Shown: positions 6,542-12,368, counted from the stretch's first letter. The stretch: 12,368 nt of DNA from an uncultured Clostridium sp. (GCA_946497905.1 CAMMMI010000050.1:1-12368); one strand, 5' to 3'. The notes: generated by a model from the letters alone, not told the origin. A program made the numbers and translations.

Positions 6542-6862
6542 ATGAACAGTTTTTATGGGGGGATTTTTATAGACAGAAAAAAATTAAAGGAAGAAGGAAA
6601 AGGATATCCAATAAAAATAGAATATTATAAAAAAATTAATGAAGATGAAATATTAAATAAACAGAAAGCAAAATATGGTATAAGTATAGTAAAAACAGAA
6701 TATATACCAAACAACACAAAAGTTGAACGTAAAGACATAAAATATTTGTCAAATGATGAGTTGAAAATAAATAATATATTAAAATTATTTAAAGAAAATG
6801 AAGTAACACCAATATCAGTAGAAGAAATAATAACAGACTTATCAAAAAAGTTTTTTTCTTGA
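6542..6862 (+). CDS. DUF6514 family small protein
   Basis: This 106-residue soluble protein has no signal peptide or membrane span. The core KYGISIVKTEYI (44-55) and the C-terminal NEVTPISVEEIITDL (86-100) match what I remember of the clostridial DUF6514 family, whose members share a 'YGI-I-K' strand and a 'VTP' motif before the last helix. The function is unknown. Ribosome site AAAGGAG lies 6 bases before ATG 6542. It stands 117 bases before topA, which has its own promoter, so the two may be separate units. The family name rests on memory of the motif; the gene itself is well supported. Confidence 0.75.
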   Translation: MNSFYGGIFIDRKKLKEEGKGYPIKIEYYKKINEDEILNKQKAKYGISIVKTEYIPNNTKVERKDIKYLSNDELKINNILKLFKENEVTPISVEEIITDLSKKFFS

Positions 6863-6895
6863 ATTTACTTTTTTTCCGTTAATTTAGTAAAAAAC

Positions 6896-6924
6896 TTGCA
6901 AAATATACAATTTTACGCTAGAAT
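6896..6924 (+). promoter_or_regulatory. Promoter of topA
   Basis: TTGCAA (6896-6901), a 17-base spacer and TAGAAT (6919-6924). Start near 6931 gives a leader of about 49 bases, ending in AAGGAGG (6967-6973), 6 bases before the topA ATG. Confidence 0.65.
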
Positions 6925-6979
6925 ACAATGAGGATTAATAAAAATAATTAAGTAGAAATAAATTTTAAGGAGGCCAATA

Positions 6980-9064
6980 ATGGCAGATAAATTAGTAATT
7001 GTAGAATCACCAGCTAAAGCAAATACGATAAAAAAATTTTTAGGTGGAAGTACAAAAGTTGTAGCGTCAATGGGACATATAAGAGATTTACCAAAATCAA
7101 AACTAGGAATTGATGTAGAACACGACTTTGAACCTAATTACATAAATATACGAGGAAAAGGGGACTTAATAAAAAGTCTAAAAAAAGAGGCAAAACAAGC
7201 AAAAAAAGTATATATCGCAACTGACCCTGACCGCGAAGGGGAAGCAATAGCATGGCATTTAGCTAATATATTAGAAGATGAAAAAGAAAAGATAACAAGA
7301 GTAACATTTAATGAAATAACAAAAAACGCAGTACAAAAAGCAATAAAAGAACCAAGAGATATAGACGTAAACTTAGTAGACGCACAACAAGCAAGAAGAG
7401 TACTAGATAGGATAGTAGGATATAAAATAAGCCCAGTACTTTGGAAAAAGGTAAAAAGAGGATTATCAGCAGGAAGAGTTCAATCAGTTGCAGTAAAACT
7501 AATTGTAGACAGAGAAGAAGAAATAAATAAATTCATTCCAGAAGAATACTGGAATATATATGCTAATTTACAAGATGAAGAATCAAAAAAGAAATTTGAA
7601 GCTAGATTTTATGGTAAAGATGGAAAGAAACAAGAAATACATTCAGAACAAGAAGTAAAAGAAATATTAGAAAATATCAAAGGTAAAAAATACATCATAA
7701 ATGAAGTAAAAAAAGGAGAAAGAAAAAGAACACCAGCACCTCCATTTACAACAAGTACAATGCAACAAGAAGCCTCAAGAAAACTAGGATTTACTCTAAA
7801 AAAGACGATGTCAATTGCACAAGGACTATATGAAGGTGTAAAAATACCAGAAAGAGGAACAATAGGTTTAATAACATATATGAGAACAGACTCAACGAGA
7901 ATATCAGAAGAAGCAAGAGCAGCAGCAAAAGAGCAAATAATAAAAACATATGGTGAAAAATACTATGAAAATAGATATTATAGAACAAATAAAGACTCAC
8001 AAGATGCACACGAAGGTATAAGACCTACATATGCAGATATAGAACCAGAAACATTAAAAGATGTATTAACAAAAGATCAATATAAATTATATAGATTAAT
8101 ATACAACAGATTTATGGCAAGTCAAATGGCAGGAGCTATATATGACACAATGGCTATAAATATTAAAGCAGGAGAATATGATTTTAAAGCAAATGGCCAA
8201 ACTATTAAATTTAAAGGATTTATGACACTATATGTAGAAGGAACAGATGAAAAAGAACAGGAAGAAGAAGGAATGTTACCAAACTTAGAAAAAGACCAAG
8301 AAGTAAAACTTATAAAATTAAATCCAAAACAAAGCTTCACAGAACCACCACCAAGATATACAGAAGCAAGTCTAGTAAAAGCATTAGAAGAAAAAGGGAT
8401 AGGAAGACCAAGTACTTATTCTCCAATAATAACAACAATTTTAGATAGAAGATATATAGAAAAAGAACAAAAACAATTAATTCCAACAGAACTAGGAAAA
8501 ATAGTAAATAAATTATTAACCGAAAACTTTACAGACGTAATAAATGTAAAATTCACAGCTGATATAGAAAATGAATTTGACGAAATTGCAGAAGGAAAAG
8601 AAGAATGGAAAAAAATGATTAGGGAATTTTATGGTCCATTCGAAAAGGAAATTGAGAAAGTAGAAAAAGAATTAGAACATGTAAAATTGGAAGATGAAGT
8701 ATCAGATGTACAATGTGAAAAATGTGGAAGAATGATGGTATATAAATACGGAAAATTCGGAAAATTTTTAGCATGTCCAGGATATCCAGAATGCAAAAAT
8801 ACAAAACCTATTGTAGAAACAATAGATGTACCTTGCCCAAAATGTGGAGGAACAGTACAAGTAAGAAAGACAAAAAGAAGAAGAAATTATTATATATGTG
8901 AAAATAATCCAAAAAGTTGTGATTATATATCATGGAATAAACCCAAAAAGGGAGAAAAATGGAATCCAGAAGAAAATTCAGATTTGAGCAAAAAAGTCGA
9001 AGGAAAGACTAAAAAGAATACAACATCTAAAAAGAAAGCAACTAAAAAGAAAATAGAAAAATAA
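6980..9064 (+). CDS. topA: DNA topoisomerase I (type IA)
   Basis: This 694-residue enzyme relaxes negative supercoils by cutting and rejoining one DNA strand. The TOPRIM domain starts at once (LVIVESPAKA, with E9) and carries D82-x-D84-x-E86 (TDPDREGEA). The gate domains include GLSAGRVQSV (161-170) and TSTMQQEASRKLGF. The catalytic tyrosine is Y300 in GLITYMRTDSTRIS, with R302. PPRYTEASLVKALEEKGIGRPSTY follows. The C-terminus has two Cys4 zinc-finger modules (CEKCGRM...CPGYPEC and CPKCGG...CENNPKSC) and a lysine-rich tail of about 25 residues. The length is normal for Firmicutes. The usual neighbour dprA is not present here. No terminator separates it from the next gene, 91 bases on, so the two may share a transcript. 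Confidence 0.98.
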   Translation: MADKLVIVESPAKANTIKKFLGGSTKVVASMGHIRDLPKSKLGIDVEHDFEPNYINIRGKGDLIKSLKKEAKQAKKVYIATDPDREGEAIAWHLANILEDEKEKITRVTFNEITKNAVQKAIKEPRDIDVNLVDAQQARRVLDRIVGYKISPVLWKKVKRGLSAGRVQSVAVKLIVDREEEINKFIPEEYWNIYANLQDEESKKKFEARFYGKDGKKQEIHSEQEVKEILENIKGKKYIINEVKKGERKRTPAPPFTTSTMQQEASRKLGFTLKKTMSIAQGLYEGVKIPERGTIGLITYMRTDSTRISEEARAAAKEQIIKTYGEKYYENRYYRTNKDSQDAHEGIRPTYADIEPETLKDVLTKDQYKLYRLIYNRFMASQMAGAIYDTMAINIKAGEYDFKANGQTIKFKGFMTLYVEGTDEKEQEEEGMLPNLEKDQEVKLIKLNPKQSFTEPPPRYTEASLVKALEEKGIGRPSTYSPIITTILDRRYIEKEQKQLIPTELGKIVNKLLTENFTDVINVKFTADIENEFDEIAEGKEEWKKMIREFYGPFEKEIEKVEKELEHVKLEDEVSDVQCEKCGRMMVYKYGKFGKFLACPGYPECKNTKPIVETIDVPCPKCGGTVQVRKTKRRRNYYICENNPKSCDYISWNKPKKGEKWNPEENSDLSKKVEGKTKKNTTSKKKATKKKIEK

Positions 9065-9155
9065 TGTCAAAAAGTATAAGCAAAACAATTAAAAAAAGAT
9101 AAGACATAAAAAATATAAAAAAGAGAAGTGCTTTAAGGAGAAAATGTGATAAGAA

Positions 9156-10613
9156 ATGAAAAAATATAAATTAGAAATAACTGTATTTTTATGTGGTGCA
9201 CTTACAATGATGTTAGAATTAGTTGCAGCAAGAGTATTAGCACCTTATGTAGGAAGTTCAAATTTAATATGGACAACGATTATAGGAATAATGCTAATAG
9301 GAATGAGCTTAGGATATTGGATTGGAGGAAAATTAGCAGACAAAAATCCAAATATAAAGACAGTATCAGAATTTTTATTTATTGCCTGTATAACAACTAG
9401 TATAATACCAATATCAGAAGTGATAATAATAGACAATTTAGTAAAAATCTGTAATGAACTAATAATTGTGGCGATAATATCAGCAACACTAATATTTGGA
9501 ATACCAAGCTTTATGTTAGCAGCAATATCTCCAATGGCAGTAAAAATAAAGAATGAAGAAGAAAAAGCAGTAGGAAAGATATCAGGAAAAATATCATCAT
9601 TATCAACAATAGGAAGTATAATAGGAACATTTGTAGCAGGATTTATATTAATACCTAATATAGGAGTTAGAAACATAATACTAATAAGCTCAATATTACT
9701 ATGGATATTGGGGGTATGCTTATATAACAATAAAAATAAAAAAACAATATCAATCATGATAGCAATATTAATAGTAATTATAGGAATTAATATATACAGT
9801 TATAAATTATTTCAAGATAAAAATCCAGATATAGTAAAAGATATTGACTCAGAATATAGCAGAATATGGGTAAAAGAAATAAAAAATCAAGATAATAATT
9901 ATAAAACATTGCAAGTCGACACAGGACTTGAATCATATATAAATCAAAATACTGGAGAAATGGGAGCAGAATATTTAAAGTATTTTGATTTATTTGACTA
10001 TTATAATAAAGATGTAAATAGTGTGTTAATGATTGGAGGAGCAGCATATACATATCCTATACACTATTTAGATAAATACCAAAACAAAACCATAGATGTA
10101 GTAGAAATAGACGAAAAGATGACAGAAATTGCCCAAGAAGAATTTGGATTAGATACTAGTAATCCAAACTTAAAGATACACCACCAAGATGGAAGAAGTT
10201 TTTTAAATTATAATAATACAAAATATGATGTAATATTAATAGATGCATTTAAAGGACTTAATGCACCATTTGAATTAACAACATATGAAGCAATGCAAAA
10301 AGTAAGGAATAATTTAAAAGATAATGGAATAGTAATTACTAATATCATTTCAGCTTTAGAAGGCGAAGAAGATGACTTTATAAAATATGAATATAGCACA
10401 TATAAAGCAGTATTTGATGATGTCAAGCTATTTAAAGTAAAAGATATTAAGGATAACCAAAAACAAAATATAATATTATTAGGAATAAAAGGAAAAACAA
10501 ATATAAGTGATGAAAAAAATAGTGAATATGATGAACTGTTACAAAGAGAAATAACAGGTTTTGAAAGTAATAAACAAGTCATTACAGACAATTATGCACC
10601 TATAGGAGATTAA
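9156..10613 (+). CDS. Fused membrane/spermidine-synthase-like protein
   Basis: This 485-residue two-part protein has an N-terminal membrane region with about six spans (8-28, 38-60, 70-90, 103-127, 148-190, 197-217), starting with LTMMLELVAARVLAPYVGSS as in fused MFS/spermidine synthase proteins. A C-terminal Rossmann methyltransferase-like domain (about 230-460) includes ESYIN (259-263), VLMIGGAAY (290-298), VVEIDE (315-320), HHQDGRSFL (342-350) and LIDAFKG (361-367). The strict GGGDG of SpeE is GGAAY here, so spermidine synthesis is uncertain. These fusions often have unknown substrates. ATG 9156 is the first in-frame start, because a TAA at 9150 precedes it. The only strong ribosome site, AAGGAG (9135-9140), is 15 bases upstream, which is unusually far. 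Confidence 0.88.
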   Translation: MKKYKLEITVFLCGALTMMLELVAARVLAPYVGSSNLIWTTIIGIMLIGMSLGYWIGGKLADKNPNIKTVSEFLFIACITTSIIPISEVIIIDNLVKICNELIIVAIISATLIFGIPSFMLAAISPMAVKIKNEEEKAVGKISGKISSLSTIGSIIGTFVAGFILIPNIGVRNIILISSILLWILGVCLYNNKNKKTISIMIAILIVIIGINIYSYKLFQDKNPDIVKDIDSEYSRIWVKEIKNQDNNYKTLQVDTGLESYINQNTGEMGAEYLKYFDLFDYYNKDVNSVLMIGGAAYTYPIHYLDKYQNKTIDVVEIDEKMTEIAQEEFGLDTSNPNLKIHHQDGRSFLNYNNTKYDVILIDAFKGLNAPFELTTYEAMQKVRNNLKDNGIVITNIISALEGEEDDFIKYEYSTYKAVFDDVKLFKVKDIKDNQKQNIILLGIKGKTNISDEKNSEYDELLQREITGFESNKQVITDNYAPIGD

Positions 10614-10631
10614 AAATTAGTGATTCAAATA

Positions 10632-10660
10632 TTGACAATAACGAAAAAATTTGTTATTAT
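10632..10660 (+). promoter_or_regulatory. Promoter of the tRNA unit
   Basis: TTGACA (10632-10637), a 17-base spacer and TATTAT (10655-10660). A small dyad, AATAAC/GTTATT (10637-10642 and 10653-10658), spans the spacer. Start near 10667 puts the tRNA-Gly 5' end about 31 bases into the transcript. Confidence 0.75.
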
Positions 10661-10665
10661 ATAAA

Positions 10666-10693
10666 ATGCATTTAGGAAAGATATTAAATGCAT
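10666..10693 (+). repeat. Inverted repeat in the pre-tRNA leader
   Basis: ATGCATTTA (10666-10674) and TAAATGCAT (10685-10693) form perfect 9-bp arms with a 10-base loop, ending 4 bases before the tRNA-Gly acceptor stem. It would form a hairpin at the very 5' end of the precursor, possibly helping RNase P processing or protecting the end. Confidence 0.5.
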
Positions 10694-10697
10694 AAAT

Positions 10698-10773
10698 GCG
10701 GGAATAGCTCAGTTGATAGAGCGCTGCCTTGCCAAGGCAGAGGTCGCGGGTTTGAGCCCCGTTTCCCGCTCCA
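10698..10773 (+). tRNA. tRNA-Gly (anticodon GCC)
   Basis: The 76-base cloverleaf includes an encoded CCA. The acceptor stem GCGGGAA/TTCCCGC has U73, the glycine discriminator. The D arm is GCTC/GAGC. The anticodon stem CTGCC/GGCAG carries GCC at 10731-10733, reading GGC and GGU codons. The D loop has A at position 19 (10716) where G is nearly universal. The T loop reads TTTGAGC, with T at position 56 (10753) where C is nearly universal. Together these replace the G19-C56 tertiary pair by A-U. It is the first gene of a two-tRNA transcript. Confidence 0.97.
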
Positions 10774-10818
10774 TAAAAAATAGTAATATTTTTTACAAAT
10801 AAACATATTATTAAATAT

Positions 10819-10893
10819 GGCGACATAGCCAAGTGGCTAAGGCACGAGTCTGCAAAACTCTGATCCCCGGTTCGAATCCGGGTGTCGCCTCCA
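10819..10893 (+). tRNA. tRNA-Cys (anticodon GCA)
   Basis: The 75-base cloverleaf includes an encoded CCA. The acceptor stem GGCGACA/TGTCGCC has U73, required by cysteinyl-tRNA synthetase. The D arm is GCC/GGC and contains GG. The anticodon GCA lies at 10852-10854 in the loop CTGCAAA. The T arm CCGG-TTCGAAT-CCGG is canonical. The top of the anticodon stem (27-43) is a C-U mismatch, leaving four pairs. It lies 45 bases after tRNA-Gly and 10 bases before the terminator of the unit. Confidence 0.97.
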
Positions 10894-10903
10894 AAAGGAA
10901 ATC

Positions 10904-10940
10904 GAGAAAATATTGAAATATCAATGCTTTCTCTTTTTTT
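10904..10940 (+). terminator. Intrinsic terminator of the tRNA unit
   Basis: GAGAAA (10904-10909) pairs with TTTCTC (10928-10933). An inner ATTGA/TCAAT stem and an AATA loop continue the hairpin, which is followed by seven T (10934-10940). Confidence 0.85.
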
Positions 10941-11079
10941 GTGTATTTTTATCTTAAAAATAAGAAGGCAGCATTTTAAGATTGTCAGAGATTGAAAAAT
11001 TGAAAATTCAGATTAAATGTTATAAAAAACAAATTACATATATAAAATTCAAATAATTATATAAATTTAGTTTGTTCGC
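10941..11079. other. Short AT-rich spacer without features
   Basis: No credible gene is visible between the tRNA terminator and the promoter of the small peptide. There is a small inverted repeat, ATTTTTA-TCT-TAAAAAT, near the left end. It has no obvious role. Confidence 0.4.
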
Positions 11080-11108
11080 TTGTATTATTAAAAATAATGT
11101 TGTATATT
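11080..11108 (+). promoter_or_regulatory. Likely promoter of the small-peptide mRNA
   Basis: TTGTAT (11080-11085), a 17-base spacer and TATATT (11103-11108) give a start near 11115 and a structured leader of about 79 bases. A second pair, TTGTTC/TAATGT (11072-11077 and 11095-11100, also 17 apart), is a weaker alternative. Confidence 0.5.
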
Positions 11109-11144
11109 AATAGCGATAGAAATGAGATAGCAGATATGTTGGAC

Positions 11145-11188
11145 TACCACTTTCAATACTCGATATACTCGAGAGCAAGGAGGTGGTG
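11145..11188 (+). promoter_or_regulatory. Leader fold that masks the ribosome site of the small peptide
   Basis: ACCACTTTC (11146-11154) can pair with GGAGGTGGT (11179-11187) over nine positions, two of them G-U, with a further U-G pair outside (11145 with 11188). This hides the strong Shine-Dalgarno AAGGAGG (11177-11183). The enclosed loop holds a second hairpin, CTCGA/TCGAG (11159-11163 and 11169-11173). Masked ribosome sites are a known trait of type I toxin mRNAs. Folding in the cell is inferred. Confidence 0.6.
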
Positions 11189-11193
11189 TTTAT

Positions 11194-11298
11194 ATGTTAG
11201 AGTTTTTACTTTTCCTAATATTAGGATTTATGATTTCATTAACTATAAACGTAGCCTTATTGTGTATTATATACATAATGTGGACTAATAAACAATAA
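11194..11298 (+). CDS. Small hydrophobic peptide, candidate type I toxin
   Basis: The 34-codon frame begins MLEFLLFLILGFMISLTIN and ends YIMWTNKQ. It is one continuous hydrophobic stretch (about residues 3-30) with E3 near the start and K33 near the end, so it should insert in the membrane as a single helix. AAGGAGG (11177-11183) lies 10 bases before ATG 11194, one of the strongest sites in the window, which supports real translation. Its 3' end faces a convergent RNA gene whose U tract touches this stop codon. Size, hydrophobicity, masked ribosome site and antisense partner resemble TxpA, BsrG and Fst-type toxins, which act on the membrane when overproduced. I do not recognise the sequence as a named family. 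A small regulatory membrane peptide is the alternative. Confidence 0.65.
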   Translation: MLEFLLFLILGFMISLTINVALLCIIYIMWTNKQ

Positions 11299-11301
11299 AA
11301 A

Positions 11302-11340
11302 AACAACACATTCTGCTTTGACCAGTGGGAATGTGTTGTT
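11302..11340 (-). terminator. Terminator of the antisense RNA
   Basis: AACAACACATTC (11302-11313) and GAATGTGTTGTT (11329-11340) form a perfect 12-bp stem with a 15-base loop. On the - strand it is followed by a run of T (complement of 11297-11302). On the + strand it is followed by ATAACTAATT, a poor U tract, so it mainly terminates leftward transcripts. Confidence 0.75.
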
Positions 11341-11354
11341 ATAACTAATTTATA

Positions 11355-11387
11355 GTGGTAACCACATTTTCTGTGGTTCTCATTTTC
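11355..11387 (+). terminator. Possible weak terminator of the small-peptide mRNA
   Basis: AACCACA (11360-11366) and TGTGGTT (11372-11378) form a 7-bp hairpin with a TTTTC loop, followed by CTCATTTTCT. GTGGT (11355-11359) can compete for the left arm. If the peptide mRNA ends here, it overlaps nearly the whole antisense RNA. Confidence 0.4.
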
Positions 11388-11394
11388 TATCTAT

Positions 11395-11423
11395 ATTATA
11401 CACAGAATTTTAATTTTTGTCAA
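11395..11423 (-). promoter_or_regulatory. Consensus promoter of the antisense RNA
   Basis: On the - strand, TTGACA (complement of 11418-11423), a 17-base spacer and TATAAT (complement of 11395-11400). Both boxes and the spacer are perfect sigma-A consensus. It points away from the HAD gene and towards the small peptide, and no - strand protein gene lies downstream before the terminator. Confidence 0.8.
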
Positions 11424-11483
11424 ACATAAATTTTTATAGATAGTGTAAAATTACAGTAATATTTATAGGAAAAGGAGAAATAA

Positions 11484-12065
11484 ATGAAACATATAAAAAA
11501 TATAATTCTAGATATTGGAGGAATAATCTTCGATGATAGTAAGAAGAATTTAGAAAAATTATTAAAGAAAGATTGCGACACCCTATATAAAATTGCATAT
11601 GGCAAAGGATTTAAAGAATGCTTACTTGGAAATAAAAAAGTTGATGAATATATAGAAACTTTATCTAATTATAAAGATTTTGAAGATTTAAAGTATATAT
11701 TAAATAAGAAAAATTTATCAAAAAGCTATCCTTTGATAACTAAAAATTTTGATTATATAAAAACATTAAAAAAGCAAGGATTCAAGTTATATCTATTAAC
11801 AAATATAACAGAAGAGAGCTACAATTACATTAATAATTTAATAAATATAAATAGTATATTTGATGGTGGGATATATTCATATCAAGAACATATACTAAAA
11901 CCAGATAAAAGAATATATAATTTACTTGTTAACAAATATAATTTAGAAAAATCAGAAACAGTATTTTTTGATGACAAAGAAAGAAATGTTATTTCAGCAA
12001 TTAGTCAAGGGATTGACTCTTATGTATTTAAATCTACTCAAGACATAGAAAATAATATTAAATAG
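11484..12065 (+). CDS. HAD-family phosphatase, YihX-like
   Basis: This 193-residue haloacid-dehalogenase-type hydrolase probably dephosphorylates a small phosphorylated metabolite in the cytosol. Motif I is ILDIGGIIFDD, with nucleophile D10. The usual second Asp is Gly (DxG), as in YihX-like members (FDLGNV). Motif II is YLLTNIT (T106, N107), motif III is K139 in ILKPDKRIY, and motif IV is VFFDDKERNV (D163, D164). The helical cap lies between about residues 18 and 85. AAAGGAG (11471-11477) is 6 bases before ATG 11484. No convincing promoter is seen; transcription from within 11400-11460 is likely. The substrate cannot be told. A further open stretch in another frame follows the stop. Confidence 0.85.
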   Translation: MKHIKNIILDIGGIIFDDSKKNLEKLLKKDCDTLYKIAYGKGFKECLLGNKKVDEYIETLSNYKDFEDLKYILNKKNLSKSYPLITKNFDYIKTLKKQGFKLYLLTNITEESYNYINNLININSIFDGGIYSYQEHILKPDKRIYNLLVNKYNLEKSETVFFDDKERNVISAISQGIDSYVFKSTQDIENNIK

Positions 12066-12168
12066 TAAAAAAGAAATTATTGAATATATTATTAGTTTAG
12101 ATGGTATATCTATTAAAAATATAACTTATAAAAAAAGCAAAAATAAATATATAAAAAAATAGGATAAT

Positions 12169-12211
12169 AAAAAAACTTACCTACAAAATATTATTGTAAG
12201 TAAGTTTTTTT
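12169..12211. terminator. Bidirectional terminator between convergent genes
   Basis: AAAAAAACTTAC (12169-12180) pairs with GTAAGTTTTTTT (12200-12211). An inner TAC/GTA pairing after one mismatch gives 15 of 16 positions paired. The T run on the + strand ends the HAD unit; the A run on the left gives a U tract to the - strand gene. Confidence 0.85.
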
Positions 12212-12214
12212 ATA

Positions 12215-12368
12215 TTAAAAACTTCTAAAAAATCTATATTGTAAACCAGAAGTGGCAGTATTTTTATATACATAACCATTATAAATTCCGCCATTTTCAT
12301 CATTTAAGTCAACATCTAAATTCATATTATAAACAAATTTTTCATTTAAATTATTTACTATATTTATA
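12215..12368 (-). CDS. C-terminal end of an unknown - strand protein (partial)
   Basis: On the - strand the frame is open from the right edge to TAA (complement of 12215-12217), giving 50 residues. They include NNLNEKFVYNMNLDVDLND and end NTATSGLQYRFFRSF. The stop lies 4 bases from the bidirectional terminator, as expected for the end of a real gene, and the G/N/T-rich mix is less lysine-heavy than random AT-rich frames. The start lies beyond the window. I do not recognise the family, and no membrane span is visible in this part. Confidence 0.6.
   Translation of the reverse strand, partial: INIVNNLNEKFVYNMNLDVDLNDENGGIYNGYVYKNTATSGLQYRFFRSF

Larger units (their letters stand above)
11297..11388 (-). 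ncRNA. Predicted antisense RNA, candidate type I antitoxin
   Basis: The RNA of about 92 bases is bounded by a consensus - strand promoter (11395-11423) and a - strand terminator (11296-11340). It would fold into an upstream hairpin (11360-11378, arms AACCACA/TGTGGTT) and the 12-bp terminator stem. It is complementary to the 3' untranslated region of the small-peptide mRNA, starting at that gene's stop codon. It also carries ACCACU (complement of 11354-11359), the same hexamer as the leader arm that masks the peptide's ribosome site. No protein frame with a ribosome site is visible in it. Transcription has not been shown; the call rests on the promoter and terminator. Confidence 0.6.

Noticed and set aside
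9245..9757. 170-codon - strand frame opposite the membrane/SpeE-like gene
   Set aside because: It is a hydrophobic shadow of the membrane spans of the real gene, with no ribosome site or promoter of its own.
10208..10591. 127-codon - strand frame opposite the SpeE-like domain
   Set aside because: It mirrors a well-supported coding region and shows no family motifs.
11097..11288. 63-codon + strand frame across the small-peptide leader and gene
   Set aside because: It has no ribosome site before its ATG, starts inside the likely -10 region, and overlaps in another frame the 34-codon peptide that has a strong ribosome site.
1..12368. Mobile elements, phage genes or transposon ends
   Set aside because: No transposase, integrase or phage protein is seen, nor long terminal repeats. 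Next to the tRNAs there is no repeated tRNA 3' end that would mark an integrated element within the window.

Overview
The window comes from a very AT-rich bacterium, most likely a member of the Clostridia (Bacillota). The evidence is strong AAGGAGG-type ribosome binding sites, sigma-A promoters, codon choice dominated by TTA/ATA/AGA, CCA-encoded tRNAs, and clostridial families such as DUF975 and DUF6514. The species cannot be told from the sequence. Nearly everything is on the + strand; only the last partial gene and one predicted antisense RNA are on the - strand.

Layout, left to right: (1) the 3' part of a small RelA/SpoT-type (p)ppGpp synthetase; (2) an OmpR-family response regulator and a membrane histidine kinase overlapping by 4 bases; (3) a cytoplasmic NagZ-like GH3 beta-N-acetylhexosaminidase with a consensus promoter; (4) an Hsp20 small heat-shock protein whose promoter overlaps a degenerate CIRCE/HrcA-like operator; (5) a UcpA-like short-chain dehydrogenase; (6) a DUF975 membrane protein; (7) a 416-bp non-coding stretch with a terminator and a hairpin leader; (8) a DUF6514 small protein; (9) topA; (10) a fused membrane/spermidine-synthase-like protein; (11) a tRNA-Gly(GCC) and tRNA-Cys(GCA) transcription unit; (12) a compact locus that looks like a type I toxin-antitoxin system; (13) a YihX-like HAD phosphatase; (14) a bidirectional terminator and the C-terminal end of a - strand gene that runs off the window.

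The most interesting region is 11080-11423. A 34-codon hydrophobic single-span peptide (11194-11298) has a strong Shine-Dalgarno that can be sequestered by a complementary arm 25 bases upstream. Facing it on the - strand is a perfect consensus promoter (TTGACA, 17-nt spacer, TATAAT; 11395-11423). It would produce an RNA of about 92 nt ending at a 12-bp hairpin with a U tract, right at the peptide's stop codon. This is the tail-to-tail architecture of TxpA/RatA-like or Fst-like type I systems. The locus was found by reading the sequence; neither the peptide nor the RNA has been matched to a known family here.

The rest is mainly housekeeping and stress physiology: alarmone synthesis, envelope signalling, muropeptide recycling, chaperone, DNA topology and tRNA supply. 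A second notable point is a paired change in the tRNA-Gly (A19 and U56 in place of the near-universal G19 and C56).
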